NCBI GenBank assembly: GCA_021648585.1
Contig: JAKISM010000098.1
Location: 1 to 9,282, forward strand
From: Devosiaceae bacterium
GTDB lineage: Bacteria; Pseudomonadota; Alphaproteobacteria; Rhizobiales; Devosiaceae
Direction of reading: 5' to 3'
Length of the DNA: 9,282 bases
In this document: positions 1 through 7,100 of the stretch, piece by piece
Numbering within the stretch: the first letter of the stretch is position 1
How the letters are laid out: every line of letters starts with the position of its first letter
Made by a program: the position numbers and the translations under genes
Notes under the pieces: model-generated
Database searches by the model: none
What the model was told of the DNA's origin: nothing
The model's input: the letters and a program-made list of their open reading frames with translations, nothing else

Positions 1-601
1 GTACTACGGCAGGCAGATCAATCGTTCGAGAATGAGCCATTGTTACTGTGCAATTCTCACGTAATAATAATTGCGCCATTGGCTTGCCTACAAGGTTTGA
101 ACGACCAATCACCACTGCTTCCTTACCCTCTAGCGAGCCATGCACATCTCGCAACATCATGAGGCAACCAAGCGGTGTGCAAGAAACAGGGCCAACCTGC
201 CCCACCATAAGTTTGCCTGCATTGATTGGGTGAAACATATCAACGTCTTTATCAGGGTTAAGCGCATTGATAATATTGGTTGCATTAATATGTTTTGGCA
301 CTGGCATTTGCACCAATATTCCATGAACATCTTGGCGGATATTTAGCTCATTTATCAGAGTAAGCAATTCTGTTTCGCTTACATTTTCAGGCAAATCATA
401 TTTGAATGAGTTCATACCAACTTCAAGCGTTTGCTTGGCTTTATTACGCACATAGACTTGTGATGCAGGATCATGCCCAACAATAATTACCGCTAATCCC
501 GGTGTGATATTGTGCTCATTTTTTAGGTTTTTTACATGCTCGCTAATGCGCTCACGTAAATTTGCAGCATATGCCTTGCCATCAATAATATTTGCGCTCA
601 T
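1..601 (-). CDS. folD: FolD, bifunctional methylenetetrahydrofolate dehydrogenase/cyclohydrolase (3' end outside window)
   Basis: FolD interconverts 5,10-methylene-THF, 5,10-methenyl-THF and 10-formyl-THF in the cytosol, with NADP as cofactor, and so supplies one-carbon units for purines and fMet-tRNA. I translated this reading frame from the complement; 200 codons are visible out of the usual 280-300. Family landmarks are clear: YVRNK with Tyr50 and Lys54 (catalytic pair, same numbering as in E. coli FolD), GILVQMPVPKHI at 94-105, DKDVD at 117-121 with the conserved Asp121, SCTPLG at 140-145, and the nucleotide-binding start VVIGRSNLVGKPMA at 163-176, followed by TVTMAHSRT. The ATG at 599-601 is preceded by AGGAGC at 607-612, a good Shine-Dalgarno. 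It starts 22 bases after pxpA on the same strand, so co-transcription is possible, although folD is not part of the oxoprolinase pathway. The residue after DVD is Met rather than the common Gly. The C-terminal part of the Rossmann domain is beyond position 1. Confidence 0.95.
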   Translation of the reverse strand, partial: MSANIIDGKAYAANLRERISEHVKNLKNEHNITPGLAVIIVGHDPASQVYVRNKAKQTLEVGMNSFKYDLPENVSETELLTLINELNIRQDVHGILVQMPVPKHINATNIINALNPDKDVDMFHPINAGKLMVGQVGPVSCTPLGCLMMLRDVHGSLEGKEAVVIGRSNLVGKPMAQLLLRENCTVTMAHSRTIDLPAVV

Positions 602-623
602 ATTTTGCTCCTAGCTAGCCCTC

Positions 624-1365
624 TCATAAACAAGAGTGAATTCTAATTCCAGCTTTTTCTAGTGATTTTTTGATATTTATTGCTAAATCAAGAGCATTTT
701 CATTATCTCCATGTAGGCAAATAGAGCTGGCTGTTGATTTTATAATAGTGCCCTCAACAGTTTTGATTTCCCCTCTTTCAGCCAAGAGTAAACATTGCGC
801 TACCACTTTATCCTTATCGTGCAAAACTGCACCCTGTTTTGCACGAGAAAGCAATAGTCCATCATTAGTATAGGCTCTATCAGCATAGGCTTCACGAATT
901 ATCCTTTGCCCTAGTTGTTTGGCAGCTTTTAGTTGCGCACTATTATCTAGCGCTAAAATCGCAAGTCTTGGATTATGATTTTTGACAATTTGGAACAGCG
1001 CCAAAGCCAAAGCATAATCTCTGGCTGCCATATTTGCTAATGCGCCATGTAGTTTGACATATTTTAGCTTAACATTTTCTTCATCAGCGATTTTTTGAAT
1101 TGCGTTGAGTTGCTCCCTAACTTGCTGTTGAATTTGCTCAACTGGCAAATCAAGTTCTTTACGTCCAAAATTTTCCTTATCAGCAAATCCGGGATGCGCT
1201 CCGCAAGTTACGCCCTTAGCTTTGGCCATTTTTAGAGTAGCCCGCATTATGCTCATCACCAGCATGAGCACCGCAAGCAATGTTTGCGCTAGAAATAATA
1301 TCTAGTAGTTGCTCATCATTACCAGCCCCCTCACCTATATCTGCATTTAGATCTATTTGTTTCAT
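624..1365 (-). pseudogene. pxpA: 5-oxoprolinase subunit A (LamB/YcsF family), disrupted by a frameshift near 1251
   Basis: PxpA is one of three subunits of the ATP-dependent bacterial 5-oxoprolinase. The ATG at 1363-1365 directly follows the pxpC stop (TAAATG), with AGGGAA a few bases upstream. This frame reads MKQIDLNADIGEG, then SSANIACGAHAGDE, and would stop at 1216-1218 after 49 codons. The rest of the family sequence continues in another frame from about 1250: IMRATLKMAKAKG, CGAHPGFAD, FGRKELDLP, YVKLHGALANMA, EAYADRAYTNDG, ICLHGDNENALDLA, ending TGA at 624-626. Together they give the normal length of about 246-247 residues with family spacing, so the change is a small indel: loss of 2 bases or gain of 1. 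There is no homopolymer at the site. A TTG at 1280 opens the second frame, but that start would remove the conserved N-terminus, so I do not accept it. Alternatives are an assembly error, true pseudogenisation, or recoding. Family identity is secure; functional status is not. Confidence 0.85.
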
Positions 1366-2244
1366 TTATAAATTCCCTATGCTTATTGGCTTAAAATTGA
1401 TTTCACTATTTGGGCGCAGTTGTGCAAAAGCGTCAATATCAGTGCTAATAATCGTGCCAATACGAGGATAACCGCCTATTGTTTGATGATCTCGCATTAA
1501 AACTATTGGCGTGCCATCGCCCAAAATTTGAATATCACCACAAATAAGAGGATCAGACACTAAGGAGAGAATATTCTCATTGGCAAAAATACTATTCTTA
1601 TCAAGCAAACGCACCCCCATTCTATCAAGTTGGGAACTGATAAAAAATGGCTTTGAAATAAATTCATTGCGGACTTTTTGGTTAAATAAATCTGCATGAA
1701 TTCCCCAGATGAAGTGAAAGCTCTTCTTTTCATAATTTAGGGTTGGTGGGTTAGGTGCTTCTATATCGGAAGAGGGCAAAATAGCAATATCATCGCCTGC
1801 CTTTAGCGCTCGTCCATCTAGCCCGCCCAAAGCTACTTTTATATTTGTTGCACGAGAGCCCAATATTTCCTTTACATCAAGATCGCCATTAAATCGAACA
1901 TAACCATAATTTCCCCAAGCACCCGGTTTTATTTCTATTTTTGCACCCTGCTTTAGATTATAAGCCCTGTTCCATTTTTCTTGTCTAGAATTGATAAAAA
2001 GAGTGAAATTTCCACCAGTAAAGGCCGCCCTAATAACTTTCCCTTTAATGGTAAAATCTAAACCGGATTGAGTAAATTCAACACCAGAACTCGCTTTTGT
2101 GCCAAGCAAATATGCACCTCTATCAAAAGCATTTTTATCCATTGCACCTGACGCTGAAATACCATATTGCAAACAGTCAAAACGCCCCTTGTCTTGAATA
2201 GTAGTTAATGGTGAAACACGGGTAAGGAGAATTGAATATTTCAT
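1366..2244 (-). CDS. pxpC: 5-oxoprolinase subunit C (biotin-dependent carboxyltransferase-like, AHS2/KipA family)
   Basis: This is the PxpC subunit of the 5-oxoprolinase complex, which together with PxpA and PxpB hydrolyses 5-oxoproline to glutamate using ATP in the cytosol. The 292-residue product carries the family signature throughout: TTIQDKGR at 14-21, SGAMD at 32-36, GVEFTQSGLDF at 54-64, EILGSRAT at 126-133, GGLDGRALKAGDD at 140-152, LDRMGVRLL at 206-214, GDIQILGDGTPIVLMRDHQTIGGYPRIG at about 236-263 and DIDAFAQLRPNSEINF at 269-284. The length is slightly short against the usual 300-340 but no block is missing. Its ATG overlaps the pxpB stop (ATGA at 2241-2244), which indicates translational coupling, and its TAA abuts the pxpA start. 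The older name is KipA, from the B. subtilis sporulation-kinase literature. This subunit looks intact. Confidence 0.93.
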   Translation of the reverse strand: MKYSILLTRVSPLTTIQDKGRFDCLQYGISASGAMDKNAFDRGAYLLGTKASSGVEFTQSGLDFTIKGKVIRAAFTGGNFTLFINSRQEKWNRAYNLKQGAKIEIKPGAWGNYGYVRFNGDLDVKEILGSRATNIKVALGGLDGRALKAGDDIAILPSSDIEAPNPPTLNYEKKSFHFIWGIHADLFNQKVRNEFISKPFFISSQLDRMGVRLLDKNSIFANENILSLVSDPLICGDIQILGDGTPIVLMRDHQTIGGYPRIGTIISTDIDAFAQLRPNSEINFKPISIGNL

Positions 2245-2891
2245 TTTTTAATACTCATAAATTCTATTTTATCACCTGCATTAATTAGAGTTGGTGGGTT
2301 TTTATTCAAATCAAAATTGCTAAAATCCGTATGACCAATAATATGCCAACCTGTAGGGATTGGGCTAGAGGTAATTGCCGTTTGCCCTGCGGCAAAAATC
2401 ACTGTGCCTTTTGGCACTTGCTTATGCAATTTTTGGCGTCGATCAATGAAAAGCTGTTTTTTGTGCATTCCGCAATAGATAAAACCGGGAGCAAAGCCTG
2501 TTGCTAAAACTCTTAGTGGTTTTTCATTATGAGCAGAGATAAATTGCTCAATGTTAAGAGAAAGAGAATTCGCAACTTCAGTTAAATCTTTTCCATCAAA
2601 ACTCATTTTTACCTTATGAGTTTTATATATATTATTTTCTTTTTCTTGCGGCTTGCAAAGTGCCAATCGTATCAACCCGCTTAGATTAAAAAAACTAATC
2701 CTTTGATTGTCATATTTTACCAAAACAGAAACCAGCGTAGCAGTGATTTCTTTTATTTCAGCATGGTTTTGCCGTTTTAGAATGGCAGCAAATTCTATCG
2801 CCTTTTTATTGGCTTGTTCATTAAGCTTTTTTGCAAAGCGAACTAAAATTGCACTTTCGCCTAGCGGAATTATTTGGGTTACATTGTTCAT
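2241..2891 (-). CDS. pxpB: 5-oxoprolinase subunit B (AHS1/KipI family)
   Basis: PxpB is the second AHS-domain subunit of 5-oxoprolinase and the first gene of the pxpB-pxpC-pxpA run. Counting from the ATG at 2889-2891, the product is 216 residues, normal for the family. Landmarks are IIPLGESAILVRF at 7-19, YKTHKVKMSFDGKDL at 89-103 (the usual V.y.G.DL strand), ISAHNEKPLRVLATGFAPGF with the GFAPGF loop at 132-137, DRRQKLHKQVPKGTV at 150-164, AAGQTAI at 167-173 and TGWHIIGHT at 180-188. A TTG 18 bases upstream (2907-2909) would add MCHYLS. I prefer the ATG because the family usually begins a few residues before the PLGE motif, but neither start has a strong Shine-Dalgarno. The gene is divergent from the riboswitch-ribN unit and probably starts from a promoter in 2892-2997. 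Confidence 0.92.
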   Translation of the reverse strand: MNNVTQIIPLGESAILVRFAKKLNEQANKKAIEFAAILKRQNHAEIKEITATLVSVLVKYDNQRISFFNLSGLIRLALCKPQEKENNIYKTHKVKMSFDGKDLTEVANSLSLNIEQFISAHNEKPLRVLATGFAPGFIYCGMHKKQLFIDRRQKLHKQVPKGTVIFAAGQTAITSSPIPTGWHIIGHTDFSNFDLNKNPPTLINAGDKIEFMSIKK

Positions 2892-2921
2892 AGATAAATA
2901 ATGACACAATCATAAAATAGC

Positions 2922-2942
2922 TCAAAGTAAAATATACTTTGA
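2922..2942. promoter_or_regulatory. Perfect inverted repeat in divergent intergenic region, candidate operator
   Basis: TCAAAGTA at 2922-2929 and TACTTTGA at 2935-2942 form a perfect 8-base inverted repeat around a 5-base AT spacer. It lies 31 bases upstream of the pxpB ATG and about 56 bases upstream of the riboswitch aptamer. The size and symmetry fit a dimeric regulator site (for example GntR- or LysR-like), but no regulator gene is present here to assign it. With no following T-run on either strand it is unlikely to be a terminator. I could not place convincing -35/-10 boxes for either direction. Confidence 0.4.
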
Positions 2943-2955
2943 TTTTTCAAAATTT

Positions 2956-2991
2956 TACTCTATGAGAGTATGTGCGTTACAAAAGTGACGC
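2956..2991. repeat. Two short inverted repeats just ahead of the FMN aptamer
   Basis: TACTCT and AGAGTA (2956-2961 and 2965-2970) flank a 3-base centre. GCGTTAC and GTGACGC (2974-2980 and 2985-2991) flank AAAA, pairing over 7 positions with one G-U if transcribed. The second could form a 5' leader hairpin ending 6 bases before riboswitch helix P1. Either could instead be part of the ribN promoter or an operator. The function is unknown. Confidence 0.35.
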
Positions 2992-2997
2992 TAAATA

Positions 2998-3138
2998 CGT
3001 TCTCAGGGCGGGGCGAAATTCCCCACCGGCGGTAAGAGAGTTTACTCTTGTAGCCCGCGAGCGCCAAGCATTTCGCTTGGGTCAGCAGATTTGGTGTAAT
3101 TCCAAAGCCGACGGTCATAGTCCGGATGAGAGAGAGCG
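2998..3138 (+). promoter_or_regulatory. FMN riboswitch aptamer (RFN element)
   Basis: The conserved RFN blocks appear in order: CTCAGGGCGGGG, GAAATTCCCCACCGGCGGTA, TAGCCCGCGAGCG, CAGATTTGGTGTAATTCC, AAAGCCGACGGTCATAGTCC and GGATGAGAGAG. Helix P1 is CGTTCTC (2998-3004) with GAGAGCG (3132-3138), 7 pairs including one G-U. A variable arm is CCAAGC/GCTTGG (3064-3069 and 3075-3080), and another is TTTGG/CCAAA (3090-3094 and 3102-3106). Such elements bind flavin mononucleotide and usually repress riboflavin synthesis or transport genes. Here it lies in sense orientation upstream of the EamA transporter gene, about 104 bases before its start codon. Confidence 0.97.
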
Positions 3139-3242
3139 GAAGATAGTTATATTACACCCATAGGGCAAATGTCCTGTTGGTGTATGCGTATCTATATTCC
3201 TTTCACCCTGAGGCTTTTTTGGCTTATTAGAAAGGAATAAAA
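3139..3242 (+). promoter_or_regulatory. Riboswitch expression platform with Shine-Dalgarno-masking helix
   Basis: TATTCCTTTC (3195-3204) is perfectly complementary over 10 bases to GAAAGGAATA (3230-3239), which contains the AAAGGA Shine-Dalgarno of the downstream ATG at 3243. This helix would block ribosome binding. A separate strong hairpin pairs TACACC (3153-3158) with GGTGTA (3179-3184), with an inner stem AGGGC/GTCCT around AAAT. It has no T-run after it, so it is not a terminator. This hairpin can be extended outward by AGATA (3141-3145) with TATCT (3189-3193) and GAGAG (3132-3136) with CTTTC (3200-3204). The extension uses both the P1 3' strand and the masking strand, so it excludes the masking helix. 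Translational control is therefore inferred; pairings were found by eye. Confidence 0.7.
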
Positions 3243-4145
3243 ATGACCCAAATCGCCTCAAATATAAAATCAAAAACTAAACTCGTACCAATTTTAGGTG
3301 CGCTTTTTATGGTATTAGCGGCTCTTGCTTTTGCAGGGGTTAATGCCATGAATGATATCTCGCAACAAAAAAATGGCGTAACGCCTGAAGCTGTAGCGTT
3401 TTTCCAATATTCGTTTGCACTTATTTTTGCTCTACCTTGGATTTGGCGTGAGGGCAAAAAAGCACTTAAAACCAATAAATTAAAATGGCATATTTTACGT
3501 GTTGTGCTTTCAGCTATTGGTGTGCAGGCATTTGTATCGTCTTTTGCTATCATGCCATTCCCGCAAATTATTGCTTTGGTTATGGTGTCACCATTTTTTG
3601 TATTGTTTGGTGCTGCAATTTTCTTAAAAGAGCATGTTAGCTTAAATCGAATATTTGCGGCTATTGTTGCTTTTTTAGGTGCGATGATAATTCTTCAGCC
3701 ATGGTCTGAAAGTTTTACCATTGCGGCATTTTTACCAATTTTGGCAGCAATAGTTTGGGCTGGTGCATCAATCATTACCAAATTTCTTACTATTGATGAG
3801 AAGCCAGCAACTATCACAATATATTTGCTCCTGCTTTTAACACCAATCAATTTAGCCTTTTATGTTGGATCAGGCTTTGCAATTCCTCAAGGCTCGGCAT
3901 TTATGCTGTTAGTGGCACTAGGCGTGTTAACCGCTTTGGCGCAATATTTTATGACCAAAGCCTATTCGCTAGCTGATGCTACTTATTTACAACCATTTGA
4001 TGACCTCAAATTACCAATAAATACATTATTATATTTGGTGGTGTTTGGTTTCGCACTTAGCTCTAGCTTTTGGCCTGGTGCGGCACTGATAATTGGCGCT
4101 TCTTTATATATTGCGCTAATTGAGAATAGGAAAAAGCAAAAATAA
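3243..4145 (+). CDS. ribN: RibN-type riboflavin importer, EamA/DMT-superfamily permease
   Basis: The 300-residue product is a typical ten-helix EamA permease of the inner membrane: a short basic N-terminus (KSKTK), then two five-helix halves at about 14-152 and 160-293. Recognisable family stretches are MVSPFFVLFGAAIFLKEHVSLNR at about 114-136, GAMIILQP at 146-153, the second-half start LPILAAIVWAGASIITKFL at 164-182, and YSLADATYLQPFDDLKLP at 241-258. DMT permeases transport many small solutes, so fold alone does not give the substrate. The FMN riboswitch directly upstream does: alphaproteobacterial EamA proteins with this arrangement are the RibN riboflavin uptake group. Uptake of riboflavin, to be converted to FMN and FAD, is therefore the inferred role. 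The ATG at 3243 sits 5 bases after AAAGGAA. It is monocistronic and closed by a terminator directly after the stop. Confidence 0.85.
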   Translation: MTQIASNIKSKTKLVPILGALFMVLAALAFAGVNAMNDISQQKNGVTPEAVAFFQYSFALIFALPWIWREGKKALKTNKLKWHILRVVLSAIGVQAFVSSFAIMPFPQIIALVMVSPFFVLFGAAIFLKEHVSLNRIFAAIVAFLGAMIILQPWSESFTIAAFLPILAAIVWAGASIITKFLTIDEKPATITIYLLLLLTPINLAFYVGSGFAIPQGSAFMLLVALGVLTALAQYFMTKAYSLADATYLQPFDDLKLPINTLLYLVVFGFALSSSFWPGAALIIGASLYIALIENRKKQK

Positions 4146-4155
4146 TATATATTTT

Positions 4156-4192
4156 AGGGTGTCAAAACTTAAATTGACACCCTTTTTATTTT
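4156..4192 (+). terminator. Intrinsic terminator of ribN, between convergent genes
   Basis: GGGTGTCAA (4157-4165) pairs with TTGACACCC (4174-4182), extended by one A-T pair, around an 8-base loop. TTTTTATTTT follows on the plus strand. It starts 10 bases after the ribN stop. On the minus strand the same hairpin follows the stop codon of the AsmA-like gene, with a mixed AT tract instead of a clean T-run, so it may act weakly in that direction too. Confidence 0.9.
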
Positions 4193-7100
4193 GGGCGTGG
4201 TGCTTCACGAGAGCGGAACTCGAACAAGGATCTAAACATACCGGGAGCTAAAATCGATGCGGGGTTGATAATAAAATTTGGGCTATCGAGTTTTCCTCGT
4301 ACCGCAAAAGTTACACCAATTAATCCCTCACCTTCTCTGCCGCCAAGGATTACACCAAATAGAGGTAATTTTTGAAATATAGAATTTAACCCAAATAATG
4401 GAATATAAGTTCCATTTAGGTCATATCGATTGTCTTTAGTATAAATAAACCCACGCAATGTGCCCCCCACTGTACCACCATCTATCACGCCATTTGTGAT
4501 TTCAATGCGATCGGAGCGTCTAATAAATTCTACTTTTCCGTAATTAAAGCTAATTGTGTTCGCTTGCGCATTTGCAGGGCGGCCTTCTCTATAGTTGCCA
4601 ATTATTTGCTCAACTTTTGCCTCATCAACAAATGAAAAATCACTAAGAGCAATGAGACCAACATCTGTTTTGTTGCCTGGTTTTGTTCTTAATACTAAAC
4701 TTCCCTTTCCTCCAACCATACGAGAATAAACATTTAGAAATCTTAGTAACGTACCTGCATCATTAAATGCTACGGACATTGTCCTCTCAGTATCCGACGA
4801 ATTAGTGGATATGGAAACTGAATTATTTTGTGCAAATTGCGCTTGTAAAGAAACATTTTTTACTTCATCTTCTTGTAAATCTATTTTGAGGTTAAAATTG
4901 CTAGCAATAGTTTTGTAAAAACCAATAGCCTGATTTAGACTGATATTAATTAATAGACGTCGACTATATTGCGTTGATCTAATGCCGCCTGCCGAAGGCC
5001 TATCCAATGAAAAAGCTCTCTTTAATATAGGTTTTAGATCCATTCTTTTGCCATTAATAGCAAGTGAAAACCCATTTCTTACAGGTTTGATTGTAAGGCT
5101 TGCATCATCGTTGGAATTTAATCTGAAAGTTGGGAAATGAGCAGATTTAAGTCTACTATTCTCAATTAGCGCATTGCCTTTTATTAGCACATCAGCAAAT
5201 TTAATTGAAGCATCAGATATAATAAATTGATTATTATCTTGGCGAATAATTGCTAATAATTGTCCACCGATATTTTTTGCTTTGCTAAGACCAATGTCTG
5301 CTACATTAATGCTTGCATTTTTAAGGTCAGCTGTGAGTTGTAAAGCTCCGCCCTCCAATATTTTAATGCCAAGCCTTATTTTACCATTCATAAAGTCTGA
5401 TAGATCAAAGCCAAATTGCTTTAATTCACTTACGCTTAATTCATTTATTATTTGAATATCTGGAAATTCGCCTAAAACTCCATTTAATTTGAATTGAGAG
5501 GGAAAGCCAGCAACATTTACATCACCATTTAGAGCATAGCCATTTTGATTAGCTGAGAACTTAAAATTCCCCTCCTCAACATTATAACCAGCGATAGGCG
5601 TTTTAACTTTGAAATTAGTAACATTACCATTGCCAGCATAATCTACATTATCTATTTCATCTTTATCAAAGAGGACTGTTGCAACAATAGAGCTTTTTAC
5701 ATCGCCAACTAAATCATCAAGGTCTAGAGGAAGTTCTTCTTCATTTATTATGTTTGGTAAATGAATTCGTGAGAATTCTAATAGTGAGGGAATTTCTCCT
5801 TTCACATCACCAGATAGTTCATAGATTAGCGAATTTCTTGTGCCACTATCTAAAATAAATGAGCCATTTGAAATTTCAATTTGACCAGAATTAGTTTTAA
5901 CCTCAGCATTTTTCATATTAAAGGTAACCATATTATCACGAACAGATAGATTAACTTCATCACGAAATTGAACTGTTGCCATATTTTCTAATGGAACTAA
6001 GGAAACATCTTTTGCTACCATATATATTAAAACAGAATTTTTTGGGAGAGATTGTTCTTCGCCTTCAAAAGATATTGAACCCGGTAGAAAATTAAATTTC
6101 ATATTGGTGCTCTTTAGAGTCCCAGATTTAACATTTTTAACAAACCAATCACGAGCTTCTCCTGCAATAAAATATGGCCATAGTCTTTTTAAGTCATCAA
6201 CTGAAGCCCCCTCGCCTCCGACTTCAAAATCTACTCCCAATCCTTCTTTGAGTATATCAATACGCCCTTTAGCTCGAAATTCCACACCAGGTTTGGTTAG
6301 TAATAAATAATCAATGCCCGTTGCTCCATAAAGAGGAGCCGACCAACCAATTAACGACATTTTATCAAATAGTGTTTGTGGGGCTAATAAATCATTTGGA
6401 TATATAGATAGTCTTTGTGCCTCAACTGACATGCGCATCGTTGGGCCATATACTTCATCAAGCCCTAAGATAAAGTCGCCCTTAAAGCTTGCAGAATTAT
6501 TGCCAACTCGAATATTTGTTTGTCTTATTGAATATTTGGCTGCACTCGGATCCCAATCAATAGTGATTTTTTCTGCCCTTAGAGGAAAGTAATCCTCATC
6601 AATACGTACATTTGCATCTATATTATCAACTTCAAATATTGAATTAATCACATTACCTGTTGTGCCATCAAAATTTACATCTAAACCTAAATTTCCAGCA
6701 CCCTCAAGAGCAATAAAGCTTTCTGCATCGTCAAGAAAAGGTAATAGAGAGGCAAAGTCTATATTAGTTATTTTTGCAAGCAATTTTATTGCACCATTAT
6801 CAAGTTGGCGCTTAAAAGTCCCAGTAGTTTCTCTGCCTGCTAGACTAATTGAAAACTCCCCCTCAACCTCACCTATTTCCTTTGCTCCAGAAATATCAAT
6901 ATTGATATTTGTATATTGGCGTAAAAGACCATATACCGAATCATGCATATCAAGGCTGGCATTAATAATTCGCAAGTTTGATATTTTGTTGGAGGCAACA
7001 AGTGAAGCAAAAGTACTTAAGCTTTGCTCAGCTGCTAGAAAATTATATATGGCAAGCTTGTTATCTGTTCGTAATTCCAACTGCTCGCCAGATATTTTTG

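Noticed and set aside
1030..1090. PxpA KLHGALAN instead of the common KPHGALYN, as a sign of decay
   Set aside because: The surrounding sequence is well preserved and I believe some alphaproteobacterial members share this variant, so it is not evidence of loss of function.
1278..1280. TTG as the true start of pxpA
   Set aside because: It would discard the conserved IDLNADIGEG and CGAHAGD motifs, which are plainly encoded in the frame beginning at 1365.
2907..2909. TTG as the start of pxpB
   Set aside because: The ATG 18 bases downstream gives the usual family N-terminus, and the six extra residues have no counterpart in the family. The TTG cannot be fully excluded.
2972..3163. Plus-strand 63-codon open frame across the riboswitch
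   Set aside because: It coincides with the structured FMN aptamer, has no ribosome-binding site and no recognisable protein content.
3153..3184. Strong hairpin after the aptamer as an intrinsic terminator
   Set aside because: It is followed by TGCGTATCTATATT with no T-run, so it fits a fold-switching role better.
3227..3553. Minus-strand 108-codon open frame
   Set aside because: It is antisense to ribN and its Shine-Dalgarno region, with no family resemblance.
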